Shown here piece by piece: positions 1-7,956 of a DNA stretch of 64,000 bases; positions within the stretch are counted from its first letter, which is position 1, and each line of letters begins with the position of its first letter. Both the position numbers and the translations under genes were made by a program. Source of the stretch: JAYPAN01 sp038123715 (GTDB lineage Bacteria > Pseudomonadota > Alphaproteobacteria > RS24); contig JAYPAN010000003.1 in assembly GCA_038123715.1 (NCBI GenBank), positions 1-64,000 of the forward strand, given 5' to 3'. The notes under the pieces are model-generated. The model ran no database searches. It saw nothing but the letters and a program-made list of their open reading frames with translations, and was not told the origin of the DNA.

Positions 1-103
1 CCCGTCTGCCACTGTCCACTTCCGAAGAAGCTTCTCGTTCGACTTGCATGTGTTAAGCCTGCCGCCAGCGTTCGTTCTGAGCCAGGATCAAACTCTCAAG
101 TTT
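1..103 (-). rRNA. rrs: 16S ribosomal RNA, 5' end only (truncated by window edge)
   Basis: Read on the minus strand, the classic 27F primer site lies at 77-96, followed by the conserved start of bacterial 16S and the variable V1 loop. E. coli numbering puts base 1 near 103. The sequence after the 27F site is of alphaproteobacterial type. Only about the first 100 bases are inside the window; the gene continues beyond position 1. Confidence 0.95.
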
Positions 104-515
104 GATTCCAGCAATCGTCACAATCTGTTTCTGCGTTCGTTGGCTCCTGTCACCAGGAGCCTTGACGAGTTCCCACTCTTCCATACCCAATCCGAAAAAT
201 CGGCACGAGTATGGGAGTGGCGAAACGCGAACGTCAACATATTGTCGATTGCGTGTTCTGTGTCGGCATAAGCCGACCGCCAGGACACCGCCGTCCACGT
301 TTCTCTTTCAATATCTACCATGTCAAACAGCTTGCCCGCCCGGAACCGACCAGACACCTTTGAAGGCGCGACGACTTCCACCCGGCTAAATGGCCGGTTC
401 AAAAGTCAACTGCCTTAAAGGATGAGTATTTATCGCACATTGTCCAACCGAACACAAGCGCTGCCTGCTTTCACCCGAACTGTGACGCCCGGGTTACTCA
501 TCAACCGCGAACGTG
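104..515 (-). other. Long pre-16S leader of the rrn operon; no protein gene
   Basis: This 412-base stretch between the rrn promoter and the mature 16S 5' end contains no credible coding gene. At 291-329 the minus strand carries a segment of the kind usually seen upstream of alphaproteobacterial 16S genes (TTGACATGGTAGATATTG, then AAAGAGAAACGTGGACGG). This probably belongs to the antitermination and processing leader. A short hairpin (CCGGC-CATTTA-GCCGG) is also visible near 382-397. The role is inferred from position and family resemblance. Confidence 0.7.
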
Positions 516-521
516 AGGGCT

Positions 522-550
522 GGTATATCCACCCGCCCCAAAGCTGTCAA
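522..550 (-). promoter_or_regulatory. Strong sigma70 promoter of the rrn operon
   Basis: On the minus strand a perfect -35 TTGACA (545-550) is followed after 17 bases by TATACC (522-527). Immediately upstream (about 551-595) the sequence is very A/T-rich with A and T tracts, like an UP element. The orientation is toward the 16S gene. Confidence 0.75.
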
Positions 551-606
551 AGCCTTTTTTCAGAAAAAATCAATAAATTACAGTTTTTTTCGAAAACACC
601 GCCCAT

Positions 607-615
607 TGTGGATAA
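607..615 (-). promoter_or_regulatory. Consensus DnaA box (TTATCCACA) between rrn and the M23 gene
   Basis: TGTGGATAA on the plus strand is an exact match to the DnaA-box consensus read on the minus strand. It is a single box beside the A/T-rich upstream part of the rrn promoter. No cluster of boxes is present, so this is not an origin. It may be a DnaA regulatory site or chance. Confidence 0.4.
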
Positions 616-679
616 AACAAGGCTGCACCCACCACATACAGGGCATTTGCTCTTTGTCATCGGGCTTGCAACCGGACGC

Positions 680-708
680 TTGACAGCAAATCCGGATTGG
701 CCAATGCT
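680..708 (+). promoter_or_regulatory. Possible promoter for the M23 peptidase gene
   Basis: A perfect TTGACA at 680-685 is followed after 17 bases by AATGCT (703-708), a poor -10 hexamer. It is suitably placed 30-40 bases before the start of the M23 gene. Confidence 0.4.
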
Positions 709-747
709 CCGGCGCACAGGCTTATGCAGAGATGAGTGATTTCCGGC

Positions 748-2193
748 ATGTCCGATTCGACTTTCGACAGTGAAAACCCGCAAGCGCAACAGCCGCTTTA
801 TCCGCCGCAACCGGCACCGGCACCGCCGCCCGGCCCGTCGCGGCTGGCGCGACGGCGCAAGCGCGCCCGACGGCGCTTTACGCTGGCATTTGCCAGCATG
901 GCTTTGTTGTTGGTCTGGATGCTTAACGGGTTTATGGATACACGGCTCGGCGAACCGGCACTGAGCGCCAAGCCTGCCCCGCGCGCGGCTGCCCAAAATG
1001 ACATATTACTCAAACTGCCGCCCATGCAGCGCCGCTTTGAAACCCGCAGCTTGCGGGAAAATGACACGCTGGCCGGCTTGTTGGCGCGCCAAAACATTGA
1101 CCCGGTCACCGCCGATGCGGCTCTCGATACCCTCCGCAGCGTTTATGACCCGCGCCGCTTGCAGCCGGGTCAGGAAATTCGCCTCTATCGGGAATGGCCG
1201 GCTGACATTGAATTGGCACAGGTAGAAAATTTCAGCACTGGTCGCTTTGCCGGTTTTGATTTTATTCCGGTTGCGCGCCAGCGTATCATCATCCGCCGCA
1301 CCGGCGATGACCGCTTTCATGCCATCAAACAGGACAGGCCGCTGACCGACCGCTATTTCCTGGCCGACTCGCTGGTCACAAGCTCGGTCTATGAGGCCGG
1401 GCGCGACAGTGGCATGGCTCCCAAGCTGGTGGTTGAGCTTATCCGCCTGTTTTCATTTGCCATTGATTTCCAGCGCGACATACGCGAGGGCGACCAGCTT
1501 GAAGTGCTTTATACGCGCCGCTTTGACGAGGCCAATGAGCTGGCCGAAGAAGGTGAGATTATTTTTGCCGCGCTGACCAATCGCGGCCGACGCCACGCCT
1601 ATTGGCGGCTTGACCACTCAGATGGCCGACATGGCTATTATGATGAAAATGGCCGCAGCATTGGCCGTTTGCTGATGACCACACCGGTTGATGGGGCGCG
1701 GCTGTCCTCGCGCTTCGGCTACCGGCGCCACCCGATTCTCGGCTATACGCGCCTGCATCGCGGGCTGGATTTTGCCGCCCCGCGCGGCACGCCGATTTTT
1801 GCCGCCGGTGACGGAAAAATTGTCGAACGCGGCAAAAATGCCGAACTAGGCAATTATATGGCGATAAGCCACCGCAATGGCTATCGCACTGTCTATGCCC
1901 ATATGCGCCGTTTTGCCGGTAATACACGGCGCGGCAGCACAGTGCGCCAAGGCCAGACCATTGGCTATGTCGGCGCTACCGGTTTGGCGACCGGCCCGCA
2001 TCTGCATTATGAAGTTTGGCACAATAAAAAACCGGTCAATCCGCGCGCCATTGAATTGCCGCGCAGCCGGATATTAAACTCGGCGGAATTGCAAACCCTT
2101 TCGGCAACCCGCGAGGCGACAAGCGCCCGCATGGCGGATATGGCCGCGCAATATAATGTTTTGCAAAGCCTACCGCTTGCCGGTAGGCGCTGA
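748..2193 (+). CDS. M23 (LytM-type) murein endopeptidase, membrane anchored
   Basis: This is a cell-wall peptidase expected to cut peptide cross-links of peptidoglycan in the periplasm. The N-terminus is proline-rich, then arginine-rich, followed by one membrane segment (LAFASMALLLVWMLNGF) acting as anchor. The middle resembles the OapA/LysM-like region found before many M23 domains. The last third has the M23 zinc-site motifs HRGLDF and the HxH motif in GPHLHYEVW. A GTG codon at 736 would add four residues; ATG 748 was preferred, although neither has a strong ribosome site. The gene stands alone, divergent from the rrn operon and convergent with clpB. Its last codons lie in a 32-bp tandem repeat, so the C-terminal residues LPLAGRR come from the repeat unit. 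Confidence 0.9.
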   Translation: MSDSTFDSENPQAQQPLYPPQPAPAPPPGPSRLARRRKRARRRFTLAFASMALLLVWMLNGFMDTRLGEPALSAKPAPRAAAQNDILLKLPPMQRRFETRSLRENDTLAGLLARQNIDPVTADAALDTLRSVYDPRRLQPGQEIRLYREWPADIELAQVENFSTGRFAGFDFIPVARQRIIIRRTGDDRFHAIKQDRPLTDRYFLADSLVTSSVYEAGRDSGMAPKLVVELIRLFSFAIDFQRDIREGDQLEVLYTRRFDEANELAEEGEIIFAALTNRGRRHAYWRLDHSDGRHGYYDENGRSIGRLLMTTPVDGARLSSRFGYRRHPILGYTRLHRGLDFAAPRGTPIFAAGDGKIVERGKNAELGNYMAISHRNGYRTVYAHMRRFAGNTRRGSTVRQGQTIGYVGATGLATGPHLHYEVWHNKKPVNPRAIELPRSRILNSAELQTLSATREATSARMADMAAQYNVLQSLPLAGRR

Positions 2194-2240
2194 GAAAGAG
2201 CCTACCGCTTGCCGGTAGGCGCTGAGAAAGAGCCTACCGC
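2167..2240. repeat. 32-bp tandem repeat (2.3 copies) containing a perfect hairpin
   Basis: Identical 32-base units occupy 2167-2198 and 2199-2230, and a third copy begins at 2231 but diverges after 10 bases. Each full unit holds an inverted repeat with arms GCCTACCG and CGGTAGGC and a 5-base loop (2168-2188 and 2200-2220). The first copy includes the stop codon of the M23 gene. Read on the minus strand, the hairpins follow the end of clpB and the leftmost is followed by TTTGC, so they may act as a weak terminator or 3' end protector for clpB. Confidence 0.85.
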
Positions 2241-2253
2241 CAGTGACCCGCAA

Positions 2254-4982
2254 TCAGTGAACAAATGTTTTATTGGGGTCGCTATTCATGCTCAACCGGT
2301 CGCCGTCAATGGTCAGGAAAATATCGCTGTCATCGCCGAGATGGCCGGCCAGAATCTCCTCGGCCAGCCGGTCTTGCACCTCGCGCTGAATGACCCGCTT
2401 TAACGGGCGCGCGCCATAAACCGGGTCATAGCCGCGCGTCGCCAACCAGTCACGGGCGGCTTCATCAAGCTCAATATGCATATTGCGCGCGGCCAGCAAT
2501 TTTTCCAACCGGCCAAGCTGAATATCAACAATGTCGCCCATTTGCGCCGCTTGCAGCCGGTCAAACAGGATAATCTCATCGAGCCGGTTCAAAAACTCCG
2601 GCCTGAAATGCTGGCGCACTTCTTCCATAATTTCGCTTTCCACCGAATTGGCGGCCGCGCCTTCTTCCAGCGCCGCCAAATGATGCGCGCCCAGATTTGA
2701 TGTCAGGATAATCAGCGTATTGCGGAAATCGACGACGCGACCCTGCCCGTCGGTCAGCCGCCCGTCATCCAGCACCTGCAACAATACGTTAAACACGTCA
2801 TTATGGGCTTTTTCCACCTCGTCAAACAGCACCACCTGATAGGGACGGCGACGCACCGCTTCGGTCAAAGCACCGCCTTCTTCGTAACCGACATAGCCGG
2901 GCGGCGCACCAATAAGCCGGGCGACCGCGTGTTTTTCCATATATTCGGACATATCAATCCGGCATATGGCGGCTTCATCATCAAACAAAAACTCGGCCAG
3001 CGCCTTGGTCAATTCGGTCTTGCCGACACCGGTCGGGCCAAGAAACAGGAAACTGCCAATCGGCCGCGACGGGTCTTGCAGACCGGCGCGCGCGCGACGC
3101 ACGGCACGCGACACGGCTTCAATGGCAGCATCCTGCCCAATCACCCGGCGGTGCAGATTATCTTCCATAGCCAGCAATTTTTCGCGCTCACCGGCCAGCA
3201 TTTTTTCGACCGGCACACCGGTCCAGCGCGAGACAATGGCGGCAATATGGTCTTCCGTTACCGCTTCTTCCAACATGGTTTGGTCGCTCTCATGCGCTGC
3301 CTGCTCGGCTTCAGCCAATTGATTTTCCAGCGCCGGAATAATGCCATAGGCCAGTTCACTGGCGCGTTCCAATTCACCGCGCCTTTGCACTTGTTCCAGC
3401 TCCAGCCGCGCCGCCTCAAGCTGTTCCTTGACTTTCTGGCTGCCGGCCAGCCGGTCTTTTTCGCCCTGCCAGCGCGCCGTCAGACCGGAGACTTTTTCCT
3501 CCAGCCCGGCCAATTCGCCCTCCAGCTTAACCAGCCGGTCGGCAGAGGCTTTGTCGGTTTCCTTTTTCAGCGCCTCGCGCTCAATTTTCAATTGCACAAT
3601 GCGCCGGTCAAGCTCGTCCAATTCTTCCGGCTTGCTGTCAATCTGCATCCGCAAGCGGCTGGCCGCCTCATCGACCAAATCAATTGCCTTATCGGGCAGA
3701 AACCGGTCAGTGATATAGCGTTGTGACAGATTGGCGGCGGCGACAATGGCGCTGTCAGAGACGCGCACGCCGTGATGCAATTCATATTTTTCCTTCAGCC
3801 CGCGCAGAATGGAAATCGCATCCTCTATGCTCGGCTCGCTGATGAAAACCGGCTGAAAGCGGCGCGCCAAGGCCGCATCTTTTTCGACATGTTTGCGATA
3901 TTCATCCAAAGTGGTCGCGCCAATGCAATGTAATTCGCCGCGCGCCAAAGCCGGTTTCAGCAGATTGGAAGCGTCCATCGCCCCATCGCCTGCCCCGGCG
4001 CCGACCAAAGTGTGCATTTCATCAATGAACAAAACAATCTGTCCGGCCGCGTCGGTGACTTCCTGCAAAACCGATTTCAGCCTTTCCTCAAACTCGCCGC
4101 GAAATTTGGCACCGGCAATCAGCGCGCCCATATCCAAAGCCAGCAATTTCTTGCCTTGCAGGCTTTCCGGCACATCACCGTCAATAATCCGCAATGCCAG
4201 TCCTTCCGCAATCGCCGTTTTGCCGACACCCGGCTCGCCAATCAGCACCGGATTATTTTTGGTGCGGCGCGACAAAACCTGCATGGCACGGCGGATTTCC
4301 TCATCGCGGCCAATCACCGGGTCAAGCCGTCCGGCCTGTGCATCGGCGGTCAAATCGCGGGCATATTTCTGCAAAGCCTCATAGGCATCTTCAGCCATAT
4401 CGCTGTCAGCGGTGCGCCCTTTGCGTAAATCAGCAATGGTCTGCGCCAGTTTTTCGCCGGTGACGCCGCAATCAGCCAGCAGGCTGGCTGCATCATGTTT
4501 GCCCATTGCCATTGCCTGCAACAGGATTTCCAAACTGACAAAACTGTCGCCGCCCTTTTGCGCCAGTTTTTCAGCATCAGCGAACATTTTGGCGGTTTCC
4601 GGCGCGAGGCTCAATTGCGGCACATTTTGCGCCACGGCCAAACGCCCCAGAGCGGCGCGCGTCGTGTGTTCAAGCGCGCCAATATCGCCACCGGCGGCGC
4701 GCAGAATATCGCCCGCCATATCCTTGTCGCCCTGCCCNNNNNNNNNNNNNNNNNNNNNNNNNNNNNNNNNNNNNNNNNNNNNNNNNNNNNNNNNNNNNNN
4801 NNNNNNNNNNNNNNNNNNNNNNNNNNNNNNNNNNNNNCCTTGTCGCCCTGCCCTTTGTCAAACTGCAAGAGCGCAGCCAGAAAATGCACAGTTTCGAGCC
4901 GCGTGTGATTGCTGGACAAAGCCAGATTTTGCGCGTCATTGATAAGTGTTTTTACGCGATTGGTATAACGGTTCAAATCCAT
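2254..4982 (-). CDS. clpB: ClpB disaggregase (Hsp100 AAA+ ATPase), interrupted by an assembly gap
   Basis: ClpB is a cytoplasmic hexameric chaperone that pulls polypeptides out of aggregates together with DnaK. Two AAA+ modules are visible, with Walker A motifs GEPGVGKTA and GPTGVGKTE, and a long coiled-coil middle domain lies between them. The N-terminus (MDLNRYTNRV) is of standard ClpB type. ATG 4982 is chosen because GGAGGT lies just upstream at 4987-4992; an in-frame ATG at 4997 is less likely. A 100-N run at 4738-4837 splits the N-domain. The 16 bases on each side of the gap are identical, and merging them keeps the frame and gives a normal ClpB N-domain, so the gene is probably intact. 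A sigma32-type promoter sits directly upstream. Confidence 0.95.
4738..4837. other. Assembly gap of 100 N inside clpB
   Basis: Exactly 100 N, the usual placeholder for a scaffold join of unknown size. The 16-mer CCTTGTCGCCCTGCCC occurs immediately before and immediately after the run, which suggests overlapping contig ends rather than missing sequence. Confidence 0.95.
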
Positions 4983-5014
4983 ACCGACCTCCATCATGCA
5001 GTGGTATCAAGCAT

Positions 5015-5044
5015 GATATGGGAAGCCGAAGGCGGCATCGCAAG
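5015..5044 (-). promoter_or_regulatory. Sigma32 (RpoH)-type heat-shock promoter of clpB
   Basis: On the minus strand CTTGCG (5039-5044) is followed after 16 bases by CCCATATC (5015-5022). This resembles the heat-shock consensus of CTTG followed by CCCAT or CCATAT. The predicted transcript would start about 25 bases before the clpB Shine-Dalgarno. The match fits the usual RpoH control of clpB, and an rpoH gene lies at 44004 in this window. Confidence 0.6.
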
Positions 5045-5091
5045 ACCCTGCGCAAGAGCTGCCACCAGAGACAGGTCACCAGAAACAGGCC

Positions 5092-5108
5092 AAAATGCCC
5101 GTCGGGCA
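5092..5108 (-). terminator. Weak intrinsic terminator after the DUF4167 gene
   Basis: An inverted repeat TGCCC-GTC-GGGCA (5096-5108) is followed on the minus strand by TTTT (5092-5095). It lies about 45 bases after the DUF4167 stop and before the clpB promoter, where a terminator is expected. The stem is short and the T run small. Confidence 0.4.
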
Positions 5109-5153
5109 GATTTTCTCGGTATTTTGTTTCTGTTAAGAGATTTTAAGTCGCCG

Positions 5154-5768
5154 TCAGTCCGACGCACCAGCCGACAGCGGGGTCTCATCGCCCCCCGCAT
5201 CACCGGTCGCAACAGCTTCCGGCAACGCCTCGCCGGCATTATTGTCAGCCGCTTCGACTGTGTCGGCATCCTTGCCATTTTGCCCGCGACGGCGGCGCAA
5301 GGGGCCGCGACGGCGACCCGATTTCAGCGCGGCGGCGTCTTCACCATCACCGGCACTGGAACTGGAACTATCACTGGCACTGGCACCATTGACGGCAGCA
5401 CCATTGCCATCAAGATTTTCCTCACCGGCATTTTTGCGCGACAAAACCAAGGGCGCATCAGCACCGTCACCATCTGCAGCCTCAGCCACCACAACACTGG
5501 CCGCCTCACCTTCTTCCTCAACGCCCTGATCATCTTCCGCCACCGGTGTCTGATAGGCGGCAATGATGCGGTAATAATGTTCGGCATGTTGTTGCAGGTT
5601 TTCCGCCATCACCCTGTCACCGCTGGCCACGGCATCGCGCGCCAATGACTGATATTTCTCATAAACCTGACTGGCCGTGCCGCGCACGCGCACTTCCGGC
5701 CCGTTACTGTCATAGCTCCGATTCAGAGGATTTTGTTGTCGGCGACCGCGCCCGCGTGAACGTTTCAT
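5154..5768 (-). CDS. DUF4167 domain protein (putative RNA-binding)
   Basis: A 204-residue protein opens with a very basic segment (MKRSRGRGRR) and then the compact helical DUF4167 region (about residues 10-75, ending near QHAEHYYRIIAAYQ), a family nearly confined to Alphaproteobacteria. The rest is low-complexity: acidic and serine-rich, then a basic patch (GRRRGPLRRRRGQNGKD) and an acidic tail. The basic ends suggest nucleic-acid contact, but no enzyme motif is seen. ATG 5768 is preferred to an upstream TTG at 5789. It lies in the usual alphaproteobacterial place between prmC and clpB. Its function is not established. Confidence 0.8.
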   Translation of the reverse strand: MKRSRGRGRRQQNPLNRSYDSNGPEVRVRGTASQVYEKYQSLARDAVASGDRVMAENLQQHAEHYYRIIAAYQTPVAEDDQGVEEEGEAASVVVAEAADGDGADAPLVLSRKNAGEENLDGNGAAVNGASASDSSSSSAGDGEDAAALKSGRRRGPLRRRRGQNGKDADTVEAADNNAGEALPEAVATGDAGGDETPLSAGASD

Positions 5769-6018
5769 GCTACATCCCAAATTCTTCAATGCCCTTGGCG
5801 ACCCAATGCCGTCTTTCGGGCTTTCGCTTAAAACTCAATTTTCGTGCCGCCTCATAAACGAAGCTCTGCTCATGGCACCCCGCGCCCGTCAGGGCTGGTC
5901 TTGGTTATCGACAATCGGATGGTGCGTGTGAGTGCCTGAAACATCGCTGCAGTCACGAAGCACCCCGAACCTAGCGGCAAAAAACAAATTTTCAAACCTT
6001 TTTTTTAATTTTTTCAAA
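5769..6018 (-). other. 250-base leader/intergenic region upstream of the DUF4167 gene
   Basis: There is no coding gene here. Just after the prmC stop the minus strand is strongly A-rich (about 5985-6018). The part nearest the DUF4167 gene has short complementary segments such as GGCAC (5874-5878) and GTGCC (5844-5848), and an AAAA-TTGAG-TTTT hairpin. This could be a long 5' untranslated region or carry a promoter, but I found no convincing -35/-10 pair. Confidence 0.4.
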
Positions 6019-6891
6019 TCATTCGCCGATAATGAGGCGGTCATGGCTGGCCAAATCCTTGTGTATCTCCACATGAGCAAAGCCAGCCTGTTCGACCAGC
6101 GTGCCGACTTGCGCCGCCTGATTATGCCCAATCTCCAGATAAAGCCGCCCGCCCGGTTTCAAAAAATGCCGCGCCTGCGGAATAATCTGTCGATAGGGGG
6201 TCAGCCCGTCAGCACCGCCAAACAGTGCCAAGTGCGGGTCATGCAGCCGCACTTCCGGCATTAAATCGTCGCGCGCCGCTTCGGCAATATAGGGCGGATT
6301 GGCGATAATCGCATCAAACCGACCCGACACGGACGCAAACCAATCGCTTTGCCGCAATGCAATACGGGCGCGCACACCAAGCCGTTCAGCATTGAGCCGC
6401 GCCATGTGCAGCGCCGCCGGTGAGCAATCCACACCCAGGCCGGTCAGCCGCGCATTTTCCTTGAGCAGGCTGAGCAATAAACAGCCCGACCCCGTGCCAA
6501 GGTCAAGCACATGGCCGCTACGACCGGCAAAATCGGCCAGCACCTGCCCAACCAATATCTCGCTGTCAGGGCGCGGGTCGAGAACATTGGGGTTGATTTT
6601 GAAGTCATGGCCGTAAAAGGCGCGCCGACCGAGCAGACGCGACACCGGCATGCCGGCCAGCCTTGCAATGCGCCACTTTTCCAAACGCGCCGCTTCACTG
6701 GCGGTTAATTGGCGGCCTTCGCGCACCACAAGCCCAACCTCATCCAGCCCGCAAATTTGCGCCAGCAAAAGCCGCGCATCCAATCCCGGCGTCGCCAATC
6801 CGGCACCGGCGAAATCGGCCTTTAATGCCTGTTGCGCCTGCGCCAGCGTTAGGCCCGCAGCAAGCGGCTTATCCGATTTAATCGGCGTCAT
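6019..6891 (-). CDS. prmC: PrmC, release-factor glutamine N5-methyltransferase
   Basis: PrmC methylates the glutamine of the GGQ motif in release factors 1 and 2, in the cytoplasm. The 290-residue protein has the helical N-terminal domain, then a class I SAM fold with DLGTGSGCLLLSLL and the diagnostic NPPY catalytic motif in IIANPPYIAEA. ATG 6891 is chosen because it overlaps the end of prfA by 14 bases, the usual coupled arrangement. In-frame upstream codons would run deep into prfA. Its substrate RF1 is encoded directly upstream, so enzyme and substrate are probably made from one transcript. Confidence 0.94.
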   Translation of the reverse strand: MTPIKSDKPLAAGLTLAQAQQALKADFAGAGLATPGLDARLLLAQICGLDEVGLVVREGRQLTASEAARLEKWRIARLAGMPVSRLLGRRAFYGHDFKINPNVLDPRPDSEILVGQVLADFAGRSGHVLDLGTGSGCLLLSLLKENARLTGLGVDCSPAALHMARLNAERLGVRARIALRQSDWFASVSGRFDAIIANPPYIAEAARDDLMPEVRLHDPHLALFGGADGLTPYRQIIPQARHFLKPGGRLYLEIGHNQAAQVGTLVEQAGFAHVEIHKDLASHDRLIIGE

Positions 6892-7954
6892 TATCCATTG
6901 CCGCCAGCCGCCGTGTCTGGTCTTCGCGCAGCAAAGTCTGGAGCAATTCGCCAAGCCCGTCACCGGCAATGATTTTATCCAGCTTGTGCAGGGTCAGATT
7001 GATGCGGTGGTCGGTCACCCGCCCTTGCGGGAAATTATAGGTGCGGATGCGCTCCGAACGGTCGCCGCTGCCGACTTGCGATTTGCGGTCGGCGGCGCGT
7101 TCACTGTCCACCCGCGCGCGCTCGGCCTCAAACAGACGGGCGCGCAAAACCTGCATCGCCTTGGCGCGGTTTTTGTGCTGCGATTTTTCATCCTGCTGGC
7201 TGACCACAATGCCGGTCGGCAAATGGGTGATACGCACCGCGCTGTCGGTTGTGTTGACCGATTGCCCGCCCGGGCCGGACGCGCGGAACACATCAACCCG
7301 CAAATCTTTTTCCTCGATTTGCACATCGACTTCCTCCGGCTCCGGCAGCACCGCCACTGTCGCCGCCGATGTATGTATCCGACCGCCGCTTTCGGTTTCC
7401 GGCACGCGCTGGACGCGATGCACACCGCTTTCAAATTTCAGCTGGGCGAAAACCCCCTTGCCGCGAATGGCAGCAATAATCTCCTTATAGCCGCCCACCT
7501 CGCCCTCGGACTGGCTAATCATTTCCACTTTCCAGCCTTCAATATCGGCATGGCGCGCATACATGCGGAACAAATCTCCGGCAAACAGCGCCGCCTCGTC
7601 GCCGCCCGTGCCAGCGCGCACTTCAAGAATCACATTCAGCTCATCGGCGCTGTCTTTGGGCAGCAGCAAGATTTCCAGCGCTTGCTCCATCTCCGGCAAT
7701 TTGCCCTGCAATTCGGCAATTTCCGCCTCGGCCATGTCGGCCATTTCGGCATCATCACCGGCGACAAGCTCGCGCAAATCGGCCATTTCATTCAGCGCCT
7801 GACGATAAGCGCGTATCGCGCCGACCAATGGGTCAAGCTCCGCATATTCCTTGGACAGGGCAACAAAGCGTTCGGGATTGATATCGCCATTCATTTCCGA
7901 TTGCACGGCTTCGGCGCGCGCCAGAATGGCGTCAAGTTTTTCGGCAGGCAGCAT
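6878..7954 (-). CDS. prfA: Peptide chain release factor 1
   Basis: RF1 recognises UAA and UAG codons in the ribosomal A site and triggers peptide release. The 358-residue length is typical. The catalytic GGQ loop is present (RASGPGGQSVNTTDSAVR). The stop-codon recognition segment reads RVPETESGGRIHTS, with PET where E. coli has PAT; this substitution is common in alphaproteobacterial RF1. ATG 7954 begins two bases after the ispG stop. It is part of the minus-strand run lysC-ptsP-rodZ-like-ispG-prfA-prmC. Confidence 0.96.
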   Translation of the reverse strand: MLPAEKLDAILARAEAVQSEMNGDINPERFVALSKEYAELDPLVGAIRAYRQALNEMADLRELVAGDDAEMADMAEAEIAELQGKLPEMEQALEILLLPKDSADELNVILEVRAGTGGDEAALFAGDLFRMYARHADIEGWKVEMISQSEGEVGGYKEIIAAIRGKGVFAQLKFESGVHRVQRVPETESGGRIHTSAATVAVLPEPEEVDVQIEEKDLRVDVFRASGPGGQSVNTTDSAVRITHLPTGIVVSQQDEKSQHKNRAKAMQVLRARLFEAERARVDSERAADRKSQVGSGDRSERIRTYNFPQGRVTDHRINLTLHKLDKIIAGDGLGELLQTLLREDQTRRLAAMDNDAD

Positions 7955-7956
7955 GG

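Noticed and set aside
607..615. Replication origin at the DnaA box
   Set aside because: Only one consensus box is present, with no cluster and no origin-type neighbours (dnaA, parAB, hemE).
2803..3726. A 307-codon open frame on the strand opposite clpB
   Set aside because: It is a mirror of the GC-biased clpB codons, has no start context or domain, and is rich in Phe/Gln/His as such antisense frames are.
7380..7420. Defective stop-codon recognition in RF1 (PET instead of PAT)
   Set aside because: PET is commonly seen in alphaproteobacterial RF1. All other key segments are intact.
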